From NCBI GenBank assembly GCA_021463505.1, contig JAJTYR010000020.1:1-61045 (forward strand): DNA of 61,045 nucleotides. Reading direction: 5' to 3'. The notes beneath the pieces were generated by a model. The model saw only the letters and a program-made list of their open reading frames with translations. It had not been told where the DNA came from and ran no database searches. Shown here one piece after another: positions 51,619-60,714 of the stretch; the stretch's first letter is position 1, and each line of letters opens with the position of its first letter. Both the position numbers and the translations under genes were made by a program. Source of the DNA: Burkholderiaceae bacterium (GTDB lineage: Bacteria > Pseudomonadota > Gammaproteobacteria > Burkholderiales > Burkholderiaceae_E).

Positions 51619-54232
51619 GCGCGGTACGCGCTTGACAGGCAACGCGACGACCGACCGCGAGGGTCTGACGCCTGCGCAGGCGGCGACACGGCTGTGCACC
51701 GAGGGGCCCAACGAGTTGCCGCGCCCCGGCGTGCGCAGCCTCGGGCGCATCGTGGCCGACGTGGTGCGCGAGCCGATGTTCGGCATGCTGCTGGCGGCCG
51801 GCGCGGTGTACCTGCTGCTCGGCGACCTCGCGGAGGCGTTGCTGCTGGTGGCGTTCGCGTCGATCTCGGTGGCGATCGCGGTGGTGCAGGAGCATCGCAG
51901 CGAGCGCGTGCTCGAAGCGCTGCGCGATCTCACCAGCCCGCGCGCGCTGGTGATCCGCGCCGGCCAGAGGCTGCGCATCCCGGGTCGCGAAGTGGTGCGC
52001 GGCGACCTGATCGTGCTCGGCGAAGGCGACCGGGTCGCCGCCGACGCGACCGTGCTCGACTGCGCCGACCTGATGGTCGACGAATCGCTGCTCACCGGCG
52101 AATCGGTGGCGGTGCGCAAGACCGCGGCGACGACGCAAGCCGATGCCGGTGCCGCGCCCGACCGCCCACCCGAGACTTCGCCCGTCGCCACCTTCGACGC
52201 CGCCACCTTCGACGTCGCGCCCGGCGGCGACGATCTGCCGACGGTGTTCGCCGGCACGCTGGTGGTTCGCGGACAGGGGGTCGTGCGTGTCGAAGCCACC
52301 GGCGCGCGCAGCCGCATCGGGGGCATCGGCCAGGCGCTCGGCGAGATCGTCAGCGCCACGCCGCGTCTGGCGCAGCAGACGCGCGGTATCGTGCGCGCGG
52401 TGGCACTGGTCGGCTTCGTCTGCACGGCGCTCGCGGTGCTGCTGTTCGGGTGGCTGCGCGGCTCCTGGCTCGACGCGCTGCTGGCCGGCATCGCGCTGGG
52501 CATGTCGATGCTGCCCGAGGAGTTCCCGCTGGTGCTCACCGTGTTCATGGTGATGGGTGCCTGGCGGCTGTCGAAGGCGCGCGTGCTCACGCGGCGCGCA
52601 GCGGCGATCGAGACGCTGGGCGCGGCCACCGTGCTGTGCACCGACAAGACCGGCACGCTCACCGAGAACCGGATGACGATCGTCGAACTGCGCGCGCCGC
52701 AGGCACGGCTGCGCGTGGCCGAAGCCGCAACGGCGCCGTGGCCGCCAGCGGTGCAGCGCCTGCTCGCCGCAGGCACGCTCGCCAGCGCGGCCGAGCCCTT
52801 CGATCCGATGGAGAAGGCATTCCACGCCCTGCAGGCTGCGAACGGGGTCGCACTGCCGCCGATGCAGCTCGCGCGCGCCTGGCCACTTCGCCCCGAACTG
52901 CTCGCCGTCACCCACGCCTGGCAGGCGCCCGGCCGCCGCGGCTGGCAGGTCGCGGCAAAGGGTTCGCCCGAAGCGATCGCCGGCCTGTGCGGGCTCGATG
53001 CCGGGCGCGTCGAGGCGTTGCGCCGCCAGCTCGACGAGATGGCGGCCGACGGGCTGCGCGTGCTCGGCGTGGCCGAAGCGCAGCACGACGGCGGGCAGCT
53101 GCCCGATGCGCCCCAGGACTTCGCGTTCGAGTTCGTCGGTCTGGTCGGGCTCGAAGACCCGGTGCGCGCCAGCGTTCCCGAAGCGGTGCGCGAGTGCCGC
53201 GAAGCGGGCATCCGCGTGGTGATGATCACCGGCGACTATCCACGGACCGCGCGCACCATCGCAGCCCGGGCCGGCATCGAGGACGGCGCGGTACTCACCG
53301 GCACCGAGGTGCAGCGAATGGAGCCGGCCGCATTGCGCGAGGCAGTGCGCCGCGTGTCGGTGTTCGCGCGGATCATGCCCGAGCAGAAGCTGCAGCTGGT
53401 GCAGGCGCTTGCCGCGGCAGGCGAAGTGGTGGCGATGACCGGCGACGGCGTCAACGACGCGCCGGCGCTGAAGGCGGCCGACATCGGCATCGCGATGGGC
53501 GGGCGCGGCACCGACGTGGCGCGCGAGGCCTCGTCGCTGGTGCTGCTCGACGACGACTTCGGCTCGATCGTGCGCACCGTGCGGCTGGGACGACGCATCT
53601 ACGACAATCTGCGCAAGGCGATGACCTACATCCTCGCGATCCACGTGCCGATCGCCGGCATGGCCCTGCTGCCACTGGTCACCGGCCTGCCGATCGTCTT
53701 CTGGCCGGTGCACATCGCGTTCCTGGAAATGGTGATCGACCCGGTGTGCTCGATCGTCTTCGAGGCCGAGCGCGAGGAGGCCAACGTGATGCGCCGGCCC
53801 CCGCGCAAACCCGACAGCCAGATCCTCTCCGGCGACGTGATCGGCTGGAGTCTGCTGCAGGGGCTGCTCGCGTTCATGCTGGTCGCGGCGACCTATCTCG
53901 CTGCCGCGCGCGCCGGCGCCTCCGACGCCGAGGTGCGCACCGTCGCCTTCGTGGCGCTGGTGCTCGCGAACCTCGCGCTGATCCTGGTGAACCGCTCGTG
54001 GAGCGTGCACCCGATCCGCCAGCTCACGCGTCCGAACCGGGCGCTGCTTTGGGTGATCCTGGTCGCCGGCAGCCTGATCGCGCTCGCGTTGTCATGGCCG
54101 CCTGCGACCGCCCTCTTCCGCTTCGGCGTGTTCCATTGGCGCGACCTCGCGCTGGCCGCGGCGGCTGCGCTGATTCTCGCCATCGTGCTCGACCTGTTCA
54201 GGATCCGCTGGCGCAAGCGACTGGCCGGGTAG
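51602..54232 (+). CDS. P-type cation-transporting ATPase (P2A-like)
   Basis: This is an 876-residue pump. It has the actuator motif DESLLTGESVAV, a TM4 ion-site motif SMLPEEFPLVLT, the phosphorylation Asp in LCTDKTGTLTENR (about residue 348), KGSPEAIAG in the nucleotide domain, and hinge VVAMTGDGVNDAPALKAADI. TM segments run to the end (IALALSWPPATALF; LALAAAAALILAIVLDLF). PEEFP in TM4 places it near calcium/manganese-type pumps, but the ion is not certain. It begins with TTG at 51602, overlapping the Mop gene by 17 bases; TTG 51632 is an alternative. Confidence 0.88.
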   Translation: MAPPTERGTRLTGNATTDREGLTPAQAATRLCTEGPNELPRPGVRSLGRIVADVVREPMFGMLLAAGAVYLLLGDLAEALLLVAFASISVAIAVVQEHRSERVLEALRDLTSPRALVIRAGQRLRIPGREVVRGDLIVLGEGDRVAADATVLDCADLMVDESLLTGESVAVRKTAATTQADAGAAPDRPPETSPVATFDAATFDVAPGGDDLPTVFAGTLVVRGQGVVRVEATGARSRIGGIGQALGEIVSATPRLAQQTRGIVRAVALVGFVCTALAVLLFGWLRGSWLDALLAGIALGMSMLPEEFPLVLTVFMVMGAWRLSKARVLTRRAAAIETLGAATVLCTDKTGTLTENRMTIVELRAPQARLRVAEAATAPWPPAVQRLLAAGTLASAAEPFDPMEKAFHALQAANGVALPPMQLARAWPLRPELLAVTHAWQAPGRRGWQVAAKGSPEAIAGLCGLDAGRVEALRRQLDEMAADGLRVLGVAEAQHDGGQLPDAPQDFAFEFVGLVGLEDPVRASVPEAVRECREAGIRVVMITGDYPRTARTIAARAGIEDGAVLTGTEVQRMEPAALREAVRRVSVFARIMPEQKLQLVQALAAAGEVVAMTGDGVNDAPALKAADIGIAMGGRGTDVAREASSLVLLDDDFGSIVRTVRLGRRIYDNLRKAMTYILAIHVPIAGMALLPLVTGLPIVFWPVHIAFLEMVIDPVCSIVFEAEREEANVMRRPPRKPDSQILSGDVIGWSLLQGLLAFMLVAATYLAAARAGASDAEVRTVAFVALVLANLALILVNRSWSVHPIRQLTRPNRALLWVILVAGSLIALALSWPPATALFRFGVFHWRDLALAAAAALILAIVLDLFRIRWRKRLAG

Positions 54233-54255
54233 CGCTGGCCGCGCAGCGCATGAAG

Positions 54256-54441
54256 TCAGCGCGAGTGTGCGAAGGCGCGCGGCCCCCAGGCCAGAGCGAA
54301 CTGGCCGCGCGCGCGCTGCAACTCCAGCCAGGTGACGCTGACCTCCGCGTGGTGCGGCGCGCTCTGCAGCACCCGGCGATGAACCGATTCGAGATAGGCG
54401 ATCCGCGCACCGTAGTAGAGAATCAGCGTCCAGCGAATCAA
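54256..54441 (-). CDS. Small 61-residue protein of unknown function, coupled to the ORF upstream
   Basis: A TTG start at 54441 has AGGAGA six bases upstream and overlaps the stop of the preceding small gene (TTGA). The product begins with a hydrophobic/aromatic stretch (IRWTLILYYGARIAYLES) and ends in a mixed basic region. No family is recognised. It is convergent with the P-type ATPase gene. Support is the ribosome site plus the overlap, not homology. Confidence 0.5.
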   Translation of the reverse strand: MIRWTLILYYGARIAYLESVHRRVLQSAPHHAEVSVTWLELQRARGQFALAWGPRAFAHSR

Positions 54442-54626
54442 GACTGTCTCCTGTCGATCCTGTCGTCGAATCCGGCCTGAATGACGGTGTCGTCGAACCA
54501 GACCCGCGCCTGCGGAGACTGCCCGGCGACGACCAGCATATAGGCGAAGGCCGACTCGTATTCGCCGAACTCGTACCGCCCCCCGGTGCCATCGGGGTGG
54601 GTCCATTTGACGGTGTGGTGGCTCAT
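54438..54626 (-). CDS. Small 62-residue protein of unknown function
   Basis: The frame from ATG 54626 (MSHHTVKWTHPDGTGGRYEF) is rich in aromatic and acidic residues (EYESAFAYMLVVAGQ, ARVWFDDTVIQAGF). GGGAA lies upstream. Its stop overlaps the next ORF, suggesting a two-gene operon. A further ATG at 54647 would add seven residues. Function unknown. Confidence 0.55.
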   Translation of the reverse strand: MSHHTVKWTHPDGTGGRYEFGEYESAFAYMLVVAGQSPQARVWFDDTVIQAGFDDRIDRRQS

Positions 54627-54844
54627 GTCTGTTCCCGGATGCGTCATTGTTCGACGCAGCGCGGCACCCGCCGAGGAAATCGGTCACCGATGGGTCCGAC
54701 AAGTGGCGCGGCAGCGCCGCCGGGCGGTCGTGGCGTGAAGAAGTGATCTGAGTCAACGACGCGCCGCTGCGCCACTGCGGGGGCGGGCCTGCACGAGGCT
54801 ACCATCGCCCCGAGAGCCTGCTCACTTCCGCAGAGGAACGCATC

Positions 54845-55528
54845 ATGGACCTGCTCGATTTCGCCCGAGGCCCGGCGCTGGGGTTCGCAATCGCCGTTTT
54901 CGTGATCGGCACCGTCTGGCGACTGGCCGGCGTACTGCGGCTGCCGCGCAACGTCGACCGCTCGCCGGCCCGCCCTGGCGCGCCGTCGAAGCTGGCTGCC
55001 GCCTGGCACGCAAACCTGCGCGCGATGTGGCCACGCCAGGCGTTCGCGCCGTCGGCGCGCGTCGTTGCGCTCAACGGCTACCTGTTTCACGTCGGGCTCG
55101 CGCTGGTGTTCTTCGGCTATGCACCGCACATCGCCTTCGTGCAACGGCTCACCGGCCTGTCCTGGCCGGCGTTGCCCGACTACGTGATGTACCTGGCCGC
55201 GGCAGCCACCATCGTGTCGTTGCTCGCCGCGCTGGGCATGCGCCTGGGCGACGCGGTCCGCAAGCGGATCTCGACCCCCGACGACTTCGTCACCTGGGCC
55301 GTCACTTTCCTGCCTCTGCTCACCGGAATGGCCGTGACGATGGAGCCGTCGTCCGCGGTCCTGGCGCGCGAGCTCGTGCTGTACCGCACGCCGCTGGCCG
55401 TGCACCTGCTGTCGGTGGAGCTGCTCCTGTTGTGGTTCCCGTTCGGCAAGCTGATGCACGCGATCCTGTTCGCCTTCTCGCGCAGCGCCACCGGCATGCG
55501 CTTCGGCCACCGGGGAGTGACACCATGA
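54845..55528 (+). CDS. NarI-like membrane cytochrome b subunit
   Basis: The 227-residue protein has five or so membrane helices (LGFAIAVFVIGTVWRLAGVL; ALNGYLFHVGLALVFFGYAP; YLAAAATIVSLLAALGMRLG; AVTFLPLLTGMAVTMEP; HLLSVELLLLWFPFGKLMHA). Histidines in FHVGLAL and KLMHAILF plausibly bind haem b as in NarI/DsrM. Its stop overlaps the next gene, an HdrD-like Fe-S protein, so the two should form a quinone-linked membrane redox complex. Confidence 0.8.
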   Translation: MDLLDFARGPALGFAIAVFVIGTVWRLAGVLRLPRNVDRSPARPGAPSKLAAAWHANLRAMWPRQAFAPSARVVALNGYLFHVGLALVFFGYAPHIAFVQRLTGLSWPALPDYVMYLAAAATIVSLLAALGMRLGDAVRKRISTPDDFVTWAVTFLPLLTGMAVTMEPSSAVLARELVLYRTPLAVHLLSVELLLLWFPFGKLMHAILFAFSRSATGMRFGHRGVTP

Positions 55529-56829
55529 CTGCCGCCGCCACGACCGCGTACGCCCCCGACCGGCAGGGCACGCAGACCGATCAGGCACGACTCGACGCCG
55601 CGATGCGCAGCTTTGCCCGCTCCTTCGGGGTGACGGCAGCGCTGCACATGGAGTCGTGCGTACGCTGCGGGCTGTGCGCCGACGCCTGTCACTTCTACGT
55701 CACCACCGGCGACGCGAAGTACACACCGATCCACAAGCTCGAGCCGTTTCGCCGCGCCTATTTCCGCGAGGCGAGTCCGCTCGCGCCGCTGGTGCGCGCC
55801 TTCGGCCTGATGAAGAAGCCGACCATCGGGGATCTCGGGCAGTGGCAGGAACTGATCTACGATTCGTGCACGATGTGCGGTCGCTGCACCCTCGCGTGCC
55901 CGATGGGCATCGACATCGCCGAACTGGTGAAGGAGGCCCGCCACGGCATGTTCGAGGCCGGTCTCGTGCCCGAACGGCTTGCGCTGATGGATCGGGCAGC
56001 GCGCCAGTGGGGCAGCACGGCCACGCCGGGCGAAGACCTGCCCGAGATCCTCGCCGAGGTATCGGCGCAGTACGGCGTACCGATTCCCTGCAACCTCGAA
56101 CACGCCGACGTGCTTGTGACCGCGGCACCCGCCGAACTGCTCGAGCACACCAAGGCGCTGGCCGACGCGGCGAAGATCCTGAACCGCATCGGCGCGAACT
56201 GGACCATGCACCAGGGCGGGTTCGACGCCTCCAACGTGGGCTTCAACAATGGCGACCTCGCACTGCAGGAGAAGCTCACGCGCTCGCTGATCGACACCGC
56301 CCTGCGCATCGGCGCGAAGACCGTGGTGCTGCCCGAATGCGGCCACGCCTATGGCGCGGCGCGCTGGGAAGCGGCGAAGTGGTACGACTACGCACTGCCG
56401 GTGCGCATCGTCCACATGACCGAGTTGCTTGACGAGTTGCTCGTCTCGGGCGCAATCCGCGTGCACCGGATCGGCGACACGGCAACCTTCCACGATCCGT
56501 GCCAGATCGTGCGTCGCGGCGGGCTCGAAACGGCCGCGCGCCGCGTGCTCGCCGCGCTCGGGCTCGATCTGATCGAGCTCGAAGCGCACGGGCTCGGCGG
56601 TTATTGCTGCGGCGGCGGTGGCGGCGTGGTGTCGAACCAGCGGGCCGCGCCGCTGCGCCACAAGGTTTTCGAGCTGAAGCAACGGCAGGTCGAGGCGACC
56701 GGTGCGAAGCGTCTCGTCACCAGTTGTGGACAGTGCCGGATCACGCTGGAGATGGGCGCAAAGCACGCGAACTGGGACAGGTCGACCGAGAGCCTGCTCG
56801 AACTGGTGGCGGACAACCTCGCCGACTGA
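55525..56829 (+). CDS. HdrD/DsrK-like iron-sulfur protein (4Fe-4S ferredoxin domain plus CCG domains)
   Basis: The 434-residue protein has two 4Fe-4S sites (CVRCGLCADACHFY near residue 46; CTMCGRCTLACPMG near 117). The C-terminal cysteine-rich modules read VVLPECGHAYGA, ATFHDPCQIVRRGG, GYCCGGGGGVVSN and SCGQCRITLE. This is the layout of heterodisulfide-reductase subunit D and DsrK. With the cytochrome b upstream it likely moves electrons between the quinone pool and a cytoplasmic thiol or Fe-S partner. GGGGAGTGA precedes the ATG. The physiological partner is unknown. Confidence 0.85.
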   Translation: MTAAATTAYAPDRQGTQTDQARLDAAMRSFARSFGVTAALHMESCVRCGLCADACHFYVTTGDAKYTPIHKLEPFRRAYFREASPLAPLVRAFGLMKKPTIGDLGQWQELIYDSCTMCGRCTLACPMGIDIAELVKEARHGMFEAGLVPERLALMDRAARQWGSTATPGEDLPEILAEVSAQYGVPIPCNLEHADVLVTAAPAELLEHTKALADAAKILNRIGANWTMHQGGFDASNVGFNNGDLALQEKLTRSLIDTALRIGAKTVVLPECGHAYGAARWEAAKWYDYALPVRIVHMTELLDELLVSGAIRVHRIGDTATFHDPCQIVRRGGLETAARRVLAALGLDLIELEAHGLGGYCCGGGGGVVSNQRAAPLRHKVFELKQRQVEATGAKRLVTSCGQCRITLEMGAKHANWDRSTESLLELVADNLAD

Positions 56830-56850
56830 AGGCGCGAGCGGCCGGAGGCT

Positions 56851-57546
56851 TCAGCGCTTCGCGACCGCCCCGAGCACGAGCTCGATCCTGCGGCGTATCG
56901 CGGCGGCAGCCTGCGCGTCGCCGGCGGCCTGCGCGCGCTGTTCCTTGACGCCCAGCCAGGCCAGCAGCGGGCGGCGCCACCCCTGGACCGATGCGGTGTT
57001 CACTGCCTCGTCGATGCCGGCGGGCACGATGCGCCCGGCGCGAAACAGCGCCCCGGCGGCCACCAACCGCGACAGCGGATCCTCGATCGCGGCGAGCGCC
57101 GCGCCCTGCGCAGCCTGCACCGACTCCGCCCCGTGCTGCACCACCACTGCCCGATGCGGAGTTGGCAACAGCGCCACGTCGAGCCCCTGCCAGTCGGCCG
57201 CGAGATACGCCGCGTAGGCGCGCGCGGCCGGACCGGCATCCTGCGCCAGTGGCCGGAATCCCGGACAGTCGTCGAACCCCAGGCTCGCCACCTGCAGCGC
57301 GCAACGGATGAGTTCGGCCTGTGCGACGAGCCGCGTATCGCCGGTGCCGGCCAGCTCGTCGCGTGCCCGCGCGAACTCCTGCGCAGCGACGCGCGCCTGG
57401 CCGCGCAGCCACGCCGCCTCGAACGCATCGAGTGCACTGCGGGCGTCCAGTCGCCACTGCGGCGGCGCCGGGCCGCTCGCGCAGGCCGTCAGCAGCCCGG
57501 CGACCAGCAGCGTGGCGAGGTCCGACAACGCGCGTCCCGCCGTCAC
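56851..57546 (-). CDS. Putative lipoprotein of an MCE operon
   Basis: The 231-residue protein starts GTG at 57546, overlapping the MCE stop (GTGA). The signal LATLLVAGLLTACASGPA carries a lipobox (L-L-T-A-C), so the mature protein should be acylated. The rest is Ala/Arg/Leu-rich helical repeats that suggest a TPR-like fold. It does not look like the usual PqiC-type MCE lipoprotein. Function is inferred only from the operon. Confidence 0.7.
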   Translation of the reverse strand: MTAGRALSDLATLLVAGLLTACASGPAPPQWRLDARSALDAFEAAWLRGQARVAAQEFARARDELAGTGDTRLVAQAELIRCALQVASLGFDDCPGFRPLAQDAGPAARAYAAYLAADWQGLDVALLPTPHRAVVVQHGAESVQAAQGAALAAIEDPLSRLVAAGALFRAGRIVPAGIDEAVNTASVQGWRRPLLAWLGVKEQRAQAAGDAQAAAAIRRRIELVLGAVAKR

Positions 57547-58559
57547 GGCAGCCTCAGCTCGGTGTCGCGGCTGAACGGCCACTTGCGGTTGATCTCGTCG
57601 ATCAGCTGTCCGGCCTTGCGCAGGCTCGACTCGATCTCGGTACGCAGCGCCTGCAGGTCGATGGTGGCGGCGCGTGTGTCCCCGGCAATCGCCTGCCCCT
57701 CGGCGAGCAGCGCATCGAGCCGGGCCAGACTGTGCCGCGCGTCGCCCAGCACCGCGTTCACCTGTTGCACTGCGCGCTGCGTCTCGTCGAGCACCCCACC
57801 CTCGCCGAGCACGCGCCGGTCGGCCGTGGCGAGGGTGCCCTCGAGCTTCTGCCCCAATCCGTCGAGCCGACGCACCAGTGCGTCGATCGACGCAAGCACC
57901 TGGTTGACCCGGCCGATGGCGTGGATCGCGTTGCGCGCCTCCTCCTCGCTGCCGAGCAGCGCGGTGAGCATCCCGTAGCGGCCACCCATCCGGTCGGTCA
58001 TCGTGCGCAGGCCCTCGAGGCCGCGGTTGACGTCGGAGTCGTTCGCGGTCATCCGCTCGGCGTTCTCGACCAGGCGCTTGACGCTCGCCACCAGTGCCGG
58101 CAACTCGTCGGTGGTGTCGCCGCGCAGCACCGGGCGCACCGCGCCGTCGGGCAGCGGCGCATCGCCGAGGTCGCCGGTGAACGCGCGCAGCCGCGCGCCG
58201 CCCACCAGCCCGCGCTCGAGCGTGAATACGCTGGACACGCGCAGCCACTGCGCGGCCGAACGCGGCACGTCGACCTCGATGCGCGCCTGGCCGGTGCGTT
58301 CGAGCTCGATGCGCTGCACGCGGCCTACGGGGAAACCCGAGAAAGTCAGGTCGGAGCCCACCGACACCCCCTCGGCGTTGTCGGCCATCAGCACCAGGCG
58401 CTGCGTCTCCTCGAAGGTGCCGCGCGCATAGAGCACGTAACCCAGGAACGCCGCCAGCAGGCCGAAAGTCAACACCAGCAGCAGCGTCGCCTTCGTGCCG
58501 ACGTTGCGCACCGGATCGGCACCTCGTTGCCGTTCGTCGGCCGTCCCAGGCTCAGGCAT
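57543..58559 (-). CDS. MCE/MlaD-family lipid transport protein
   Basis: The 338-residue protein has an N-terminal membrane helix (ATLLLVLTFGLLAAFLGYVL), one MCE domain (FEETQRLVLMADNAEGVSVG; DLTFSGFPVGRVQRIELERT) and a long helical C terminus. MCE proteins form hexameric tubes for phospholipid movement between membranes. It overlaps the permease gene by 8 bases. Confidence 0.9.
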   Translation of the reverse strand: MPEPGTADERQRGADPVRNVGTKATLLLVLTFGLLAAFLGYVLYARGTFEETQRLVLMADNAEGVSVGSDLTFSGFPVGRVQRIELERTGQARIEVDVPRSAAQWLRVSSVFTLERGLVGGARLRAFTGDLGDAPLPDGAVRPVLRGDTTDELPALVASVKRLVENAERMTANDSDVNRGLEGLRTMTDRMGGRYGMLTALLGSEEEARNAIHAIGRVNQVLASIDALVRRLDGLGQKLEGTLATADRRVLGEGGVLDETQRAVQQVNAVLGDARHSLARLDALLAEGQAIAGDTRAATIDLQALRTEIESSLRKAGQLIDEINRKWPFSRDTELRLP

Positions 58560-59358
58560 AGATCACCGCAAGAAAGACGATCTCGATCAGCCCGAGCGCG
58601 GCGCCCAGCCGCACCATGCCGCGGCGCACCGCACCCGGCACCTGCGCGCGCTCGCGGCGAATGCCGAGCGCTGCGGCGATCGGGATCGCCCCGACCGCCA
58701 CGCCGAACAGGGCTGTCTTGATGAGGAAACCCGCCACGATCACCGGACCGAACACCTGCCCGGTGACGCGAACGAACGCACCCGCCGCCCACGGCGACAA
58801 TCCGTAGAGTTCGACGTAAGCAAGTGCGAGCGCCACCACCCCGTTCACCAGCGCGAGCAGCAGCACCGCCACCAGGCTGCCGATCGCGCGCGGCACCAGT
58901 TCGTTCGCGAGCGGATCGCATCCGCTGCGCGCAAGCCGCTCGAATTCGCCGTCGACGTGCTTCAGCGCCACTTCGGTGGCGATCGTCGCACCCGAGCGCA
59001 GGCCAACGAACAGCGCCGCGAACAGCGGGATCAACTCGAGCGCAAGTACGCGCACCGTGAGTTCCAGCGCATACTGCGCGACTCCGTAGGCCTGCGCCGT
59101 GCCGATCACGATGCGCACCAGCACGAAGCCGGGCACGGCGAATGCGAGCATGAAGCCGGGCAGCGCCTGCCACGCCGAGAAGTGGATCTGACGCGCAGCG
59201 AGCAGGCGCGCCTGCCTGGTCCAGGCGGACGGCGACAGCGCGGTGACCACGACCACCGCCGCGAAGCGTATCGCGCGCAGCCGTCCCGCCAGGCCGTCGG
59301 AGACGCTCGCGCCCCACGCACCGGCCTCGCGCAGCACCGAATGGCGAGGTAGCGACAT
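58552..59358 (-). CDS. MlaE-family ABC permease
   Basis: The 268-residue protein has about five membrane spans and the MlaE signatures FAALFVGLRSGATIATEVAL and VSRALGS-like ELVPRAIGSLVAVLLLALVN, ending GMVRLGAALGLIEIVFLAVI. It would act with an MlaF-type ATPase and the MCE protein. No MlaF gene lies beside it; the ABC ATPase upstream is of a different type. Confidence 0.87.
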   Translation of the reverse strand: MSLPRHSVLREAGAWGASVSDGLAGRLRAIRFAAVVVVTALSPSAWTRQARLLAARQIHFSAWQALPGFMLAFAVPGFVLVRIVIGTAQAYGVAQYALELTVRVLALELIPLFAALFVGLRSGATIATEVALKHVDGEFERLARSGCDPLANELVPRAIGSLVAVLLLALVNGVVALALAYVELYGLSPWAAGAFVRVTGQVFGPVIVAGFLIKTALFGVAVGAIPIAAALGIRRERAQVPGAVRRGMVRLGAALGLIEIVFLAVIYA

Positions 59359-59403
59359 GCGGCGATGATAGCGCGCAGCGCTGTCCGGCCGCCGCCGAGC
59401 CGT

Positions 59404-60714
59404 TCAGGCCTGCGCGCCTGCCTCCGGGCCGATCACCAGCGACTCCGAGACGTCGTCGTATTCGTAGAGCTCGGCGTAGCGCCCCCATTCGATCGCCACG
59501 TCGAGCGTCTCGCGCGCGTACTGCTGCGTCAGGTGGTCCTCCAGTTCGGCTTCGAAACGCACGCGCGGCGCGCGCCCGTTCGGGCGCGCCTGCAGCACGC
59601 TGCGGATGTGCGCGACCAGCGCGACGCCGCGCAGCGCGTGCGCGCAGAAGATGCGCTTGCGCTGCTGCGTGTCCGCCAGCGCGTACTCGACACCGGCCGG
59701 CGTGAGCACGATGTCGCCCTGCGCCACCTCGGCCAGTCCGAGCAGGTGCAGCGCCTCGGCCACCGGCAGCAGTTCGTCGAGTTCCAGACGCAGCAGGTGC
59801 GACACTTCCGGCAGGTCGGCGCGGCCCCGGTGTGGAGCGGCGGCAACGGTCTCGAGCATCCCGGCCATGGCGTTGACCGACACGCGCCGCAGGTGTCTTG
59901 CGATCGGCGGTTCCGCCGCGCGCACCGGTTCGCCCGCCCGCGCGGTGATCTGCGCATAGATGTCCTCGACAGCCTGGCGAAACGGCCCCGACAGCCGATC
60001 GCGCGGATGCGGCAGGTCGATGTGCAGCGCGGCCTGCACCCGGCCCGGGTTGGCCGACAGGACGATCACGCGATCGCACAGGAACACCGCCTCTTCGATG
60101 TTGTGCGTCACCAGGACGACCGCGCGGATGTTCAGCTTCGACTCGGTCCACAGGTCGAGGAAATCGGTGCGCAGGGTCTCGGCGGTGAGCACGTCGAGCG
60201 CCGAGAAAGGTTCGTCCATCAGCAGCAGCACCGGATCGACGACCAGCGCGCGCGCAAAGCCCACGCGCTGCTGCATGCCCCCGGAAAGCTCGCGCGGATA
60301 GGCACTCTCGAAACCGTCCAGGCCGATCAGGTCGATCGCGGCGAGCGAGCGGCGCCGCGCCTCGTCCTCGTCGACGCCGAGCGCGCGCAGGCCCAGCGCG
60401 ACGTTGCCGAGCACCGTCAGCCAAGGAAACAGCGCAAATCCCTGGAACACCATCGCGATGCCCGGGGCGGGCCCCTGGACCGGCTTGCCCTCGAAGAACA
60501 CGCCGCCGCTGCTCGGGGAAATCAGTCCCGCGATGCTGCGCAACAACGTCGACTTGCCCGAGCCCGAGCGCCCGAGAATGCCGACGATCTCGCCCGGGCG
60601 GATTTCCAGGTCGATCGCGTCGAGCACGAGCACCTCGCCACCGGCCCGCGGAAAGCGCCTGGTGAGTCCGGACACGCGCAGCAGCGGTTCTTCGGGCATG
60701 GGATCGTCACTCAC
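59404..60714 (-). CDS. ABC transporter ATP-binding protein with AAA-associated C-terminal domain (NrtC/SsuB-like)
   Basis: The 436-residue protein has a full ABC domain (Walker A GRSGSGKSTLLRSIAGL, Q-loop MVFQGFALFPWL, signature LSGGMQQRVGFARAL, Walker B LLMDEPFSALD, His in VLVTHNIEEA). A C-terminal winged-helix-like AAA-associated domain follows (LPEVSHLLRLELDELLPVAE; ETLDVAIEWGRYAELYEYDD). This architecture is used in nitrate/sulfonate/bicarbonate-type importers with a fused permease. The GTG at 60714 overlaps the permease stop (GTGA); an ATG at 60699 is the alternative. Confidence 0.88.
   Translation of the reverse strand: MSDDPMPEEPLLRVSGLTRRFPRAGGEVLVLDAIDLEIRPGEIVGILGRSGSGKSTLLRSIAGLISPSSGGVFFEGKPVQGPAPGIAMVFQGFALFPWLTVLGNVALGLRALGVDEDEARRRSLAAIDLIGLDGFESAYPRELSGGMQQRVGFARALVVDPVLLLMDEPFSALDVLTAETLRTDFLDLWTESKLNIRAVVLVTHNIEEAVFLCDRVIVLSANPGRVQAALHIDLPHPRDRLSGPFRQAVEDIYAQITARAGEPVRAAEPPIARHLRRVSVNAMAGMLETVAAAPHRGRADLPEVSHLLRLELDELLPVAEALHLLGLAEVAQGDIVLTPAGVEYALADTQQRKRIFCAHALRGVALVAHIRSVLQARPNGRAPRVRFEAELEDHLTQQYARETLDVAIEWGRYAELYEYDDVSESLVIGPEAGAQA

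Noticed and set aside
58469-60424. A 651-codon minus-strand frame over mlaE and the ABC ATPase, at first a candidate for the missing MCE ATPase
   Set aside because: It has no Walker or signature motifs and runs out of frame with both real genes.
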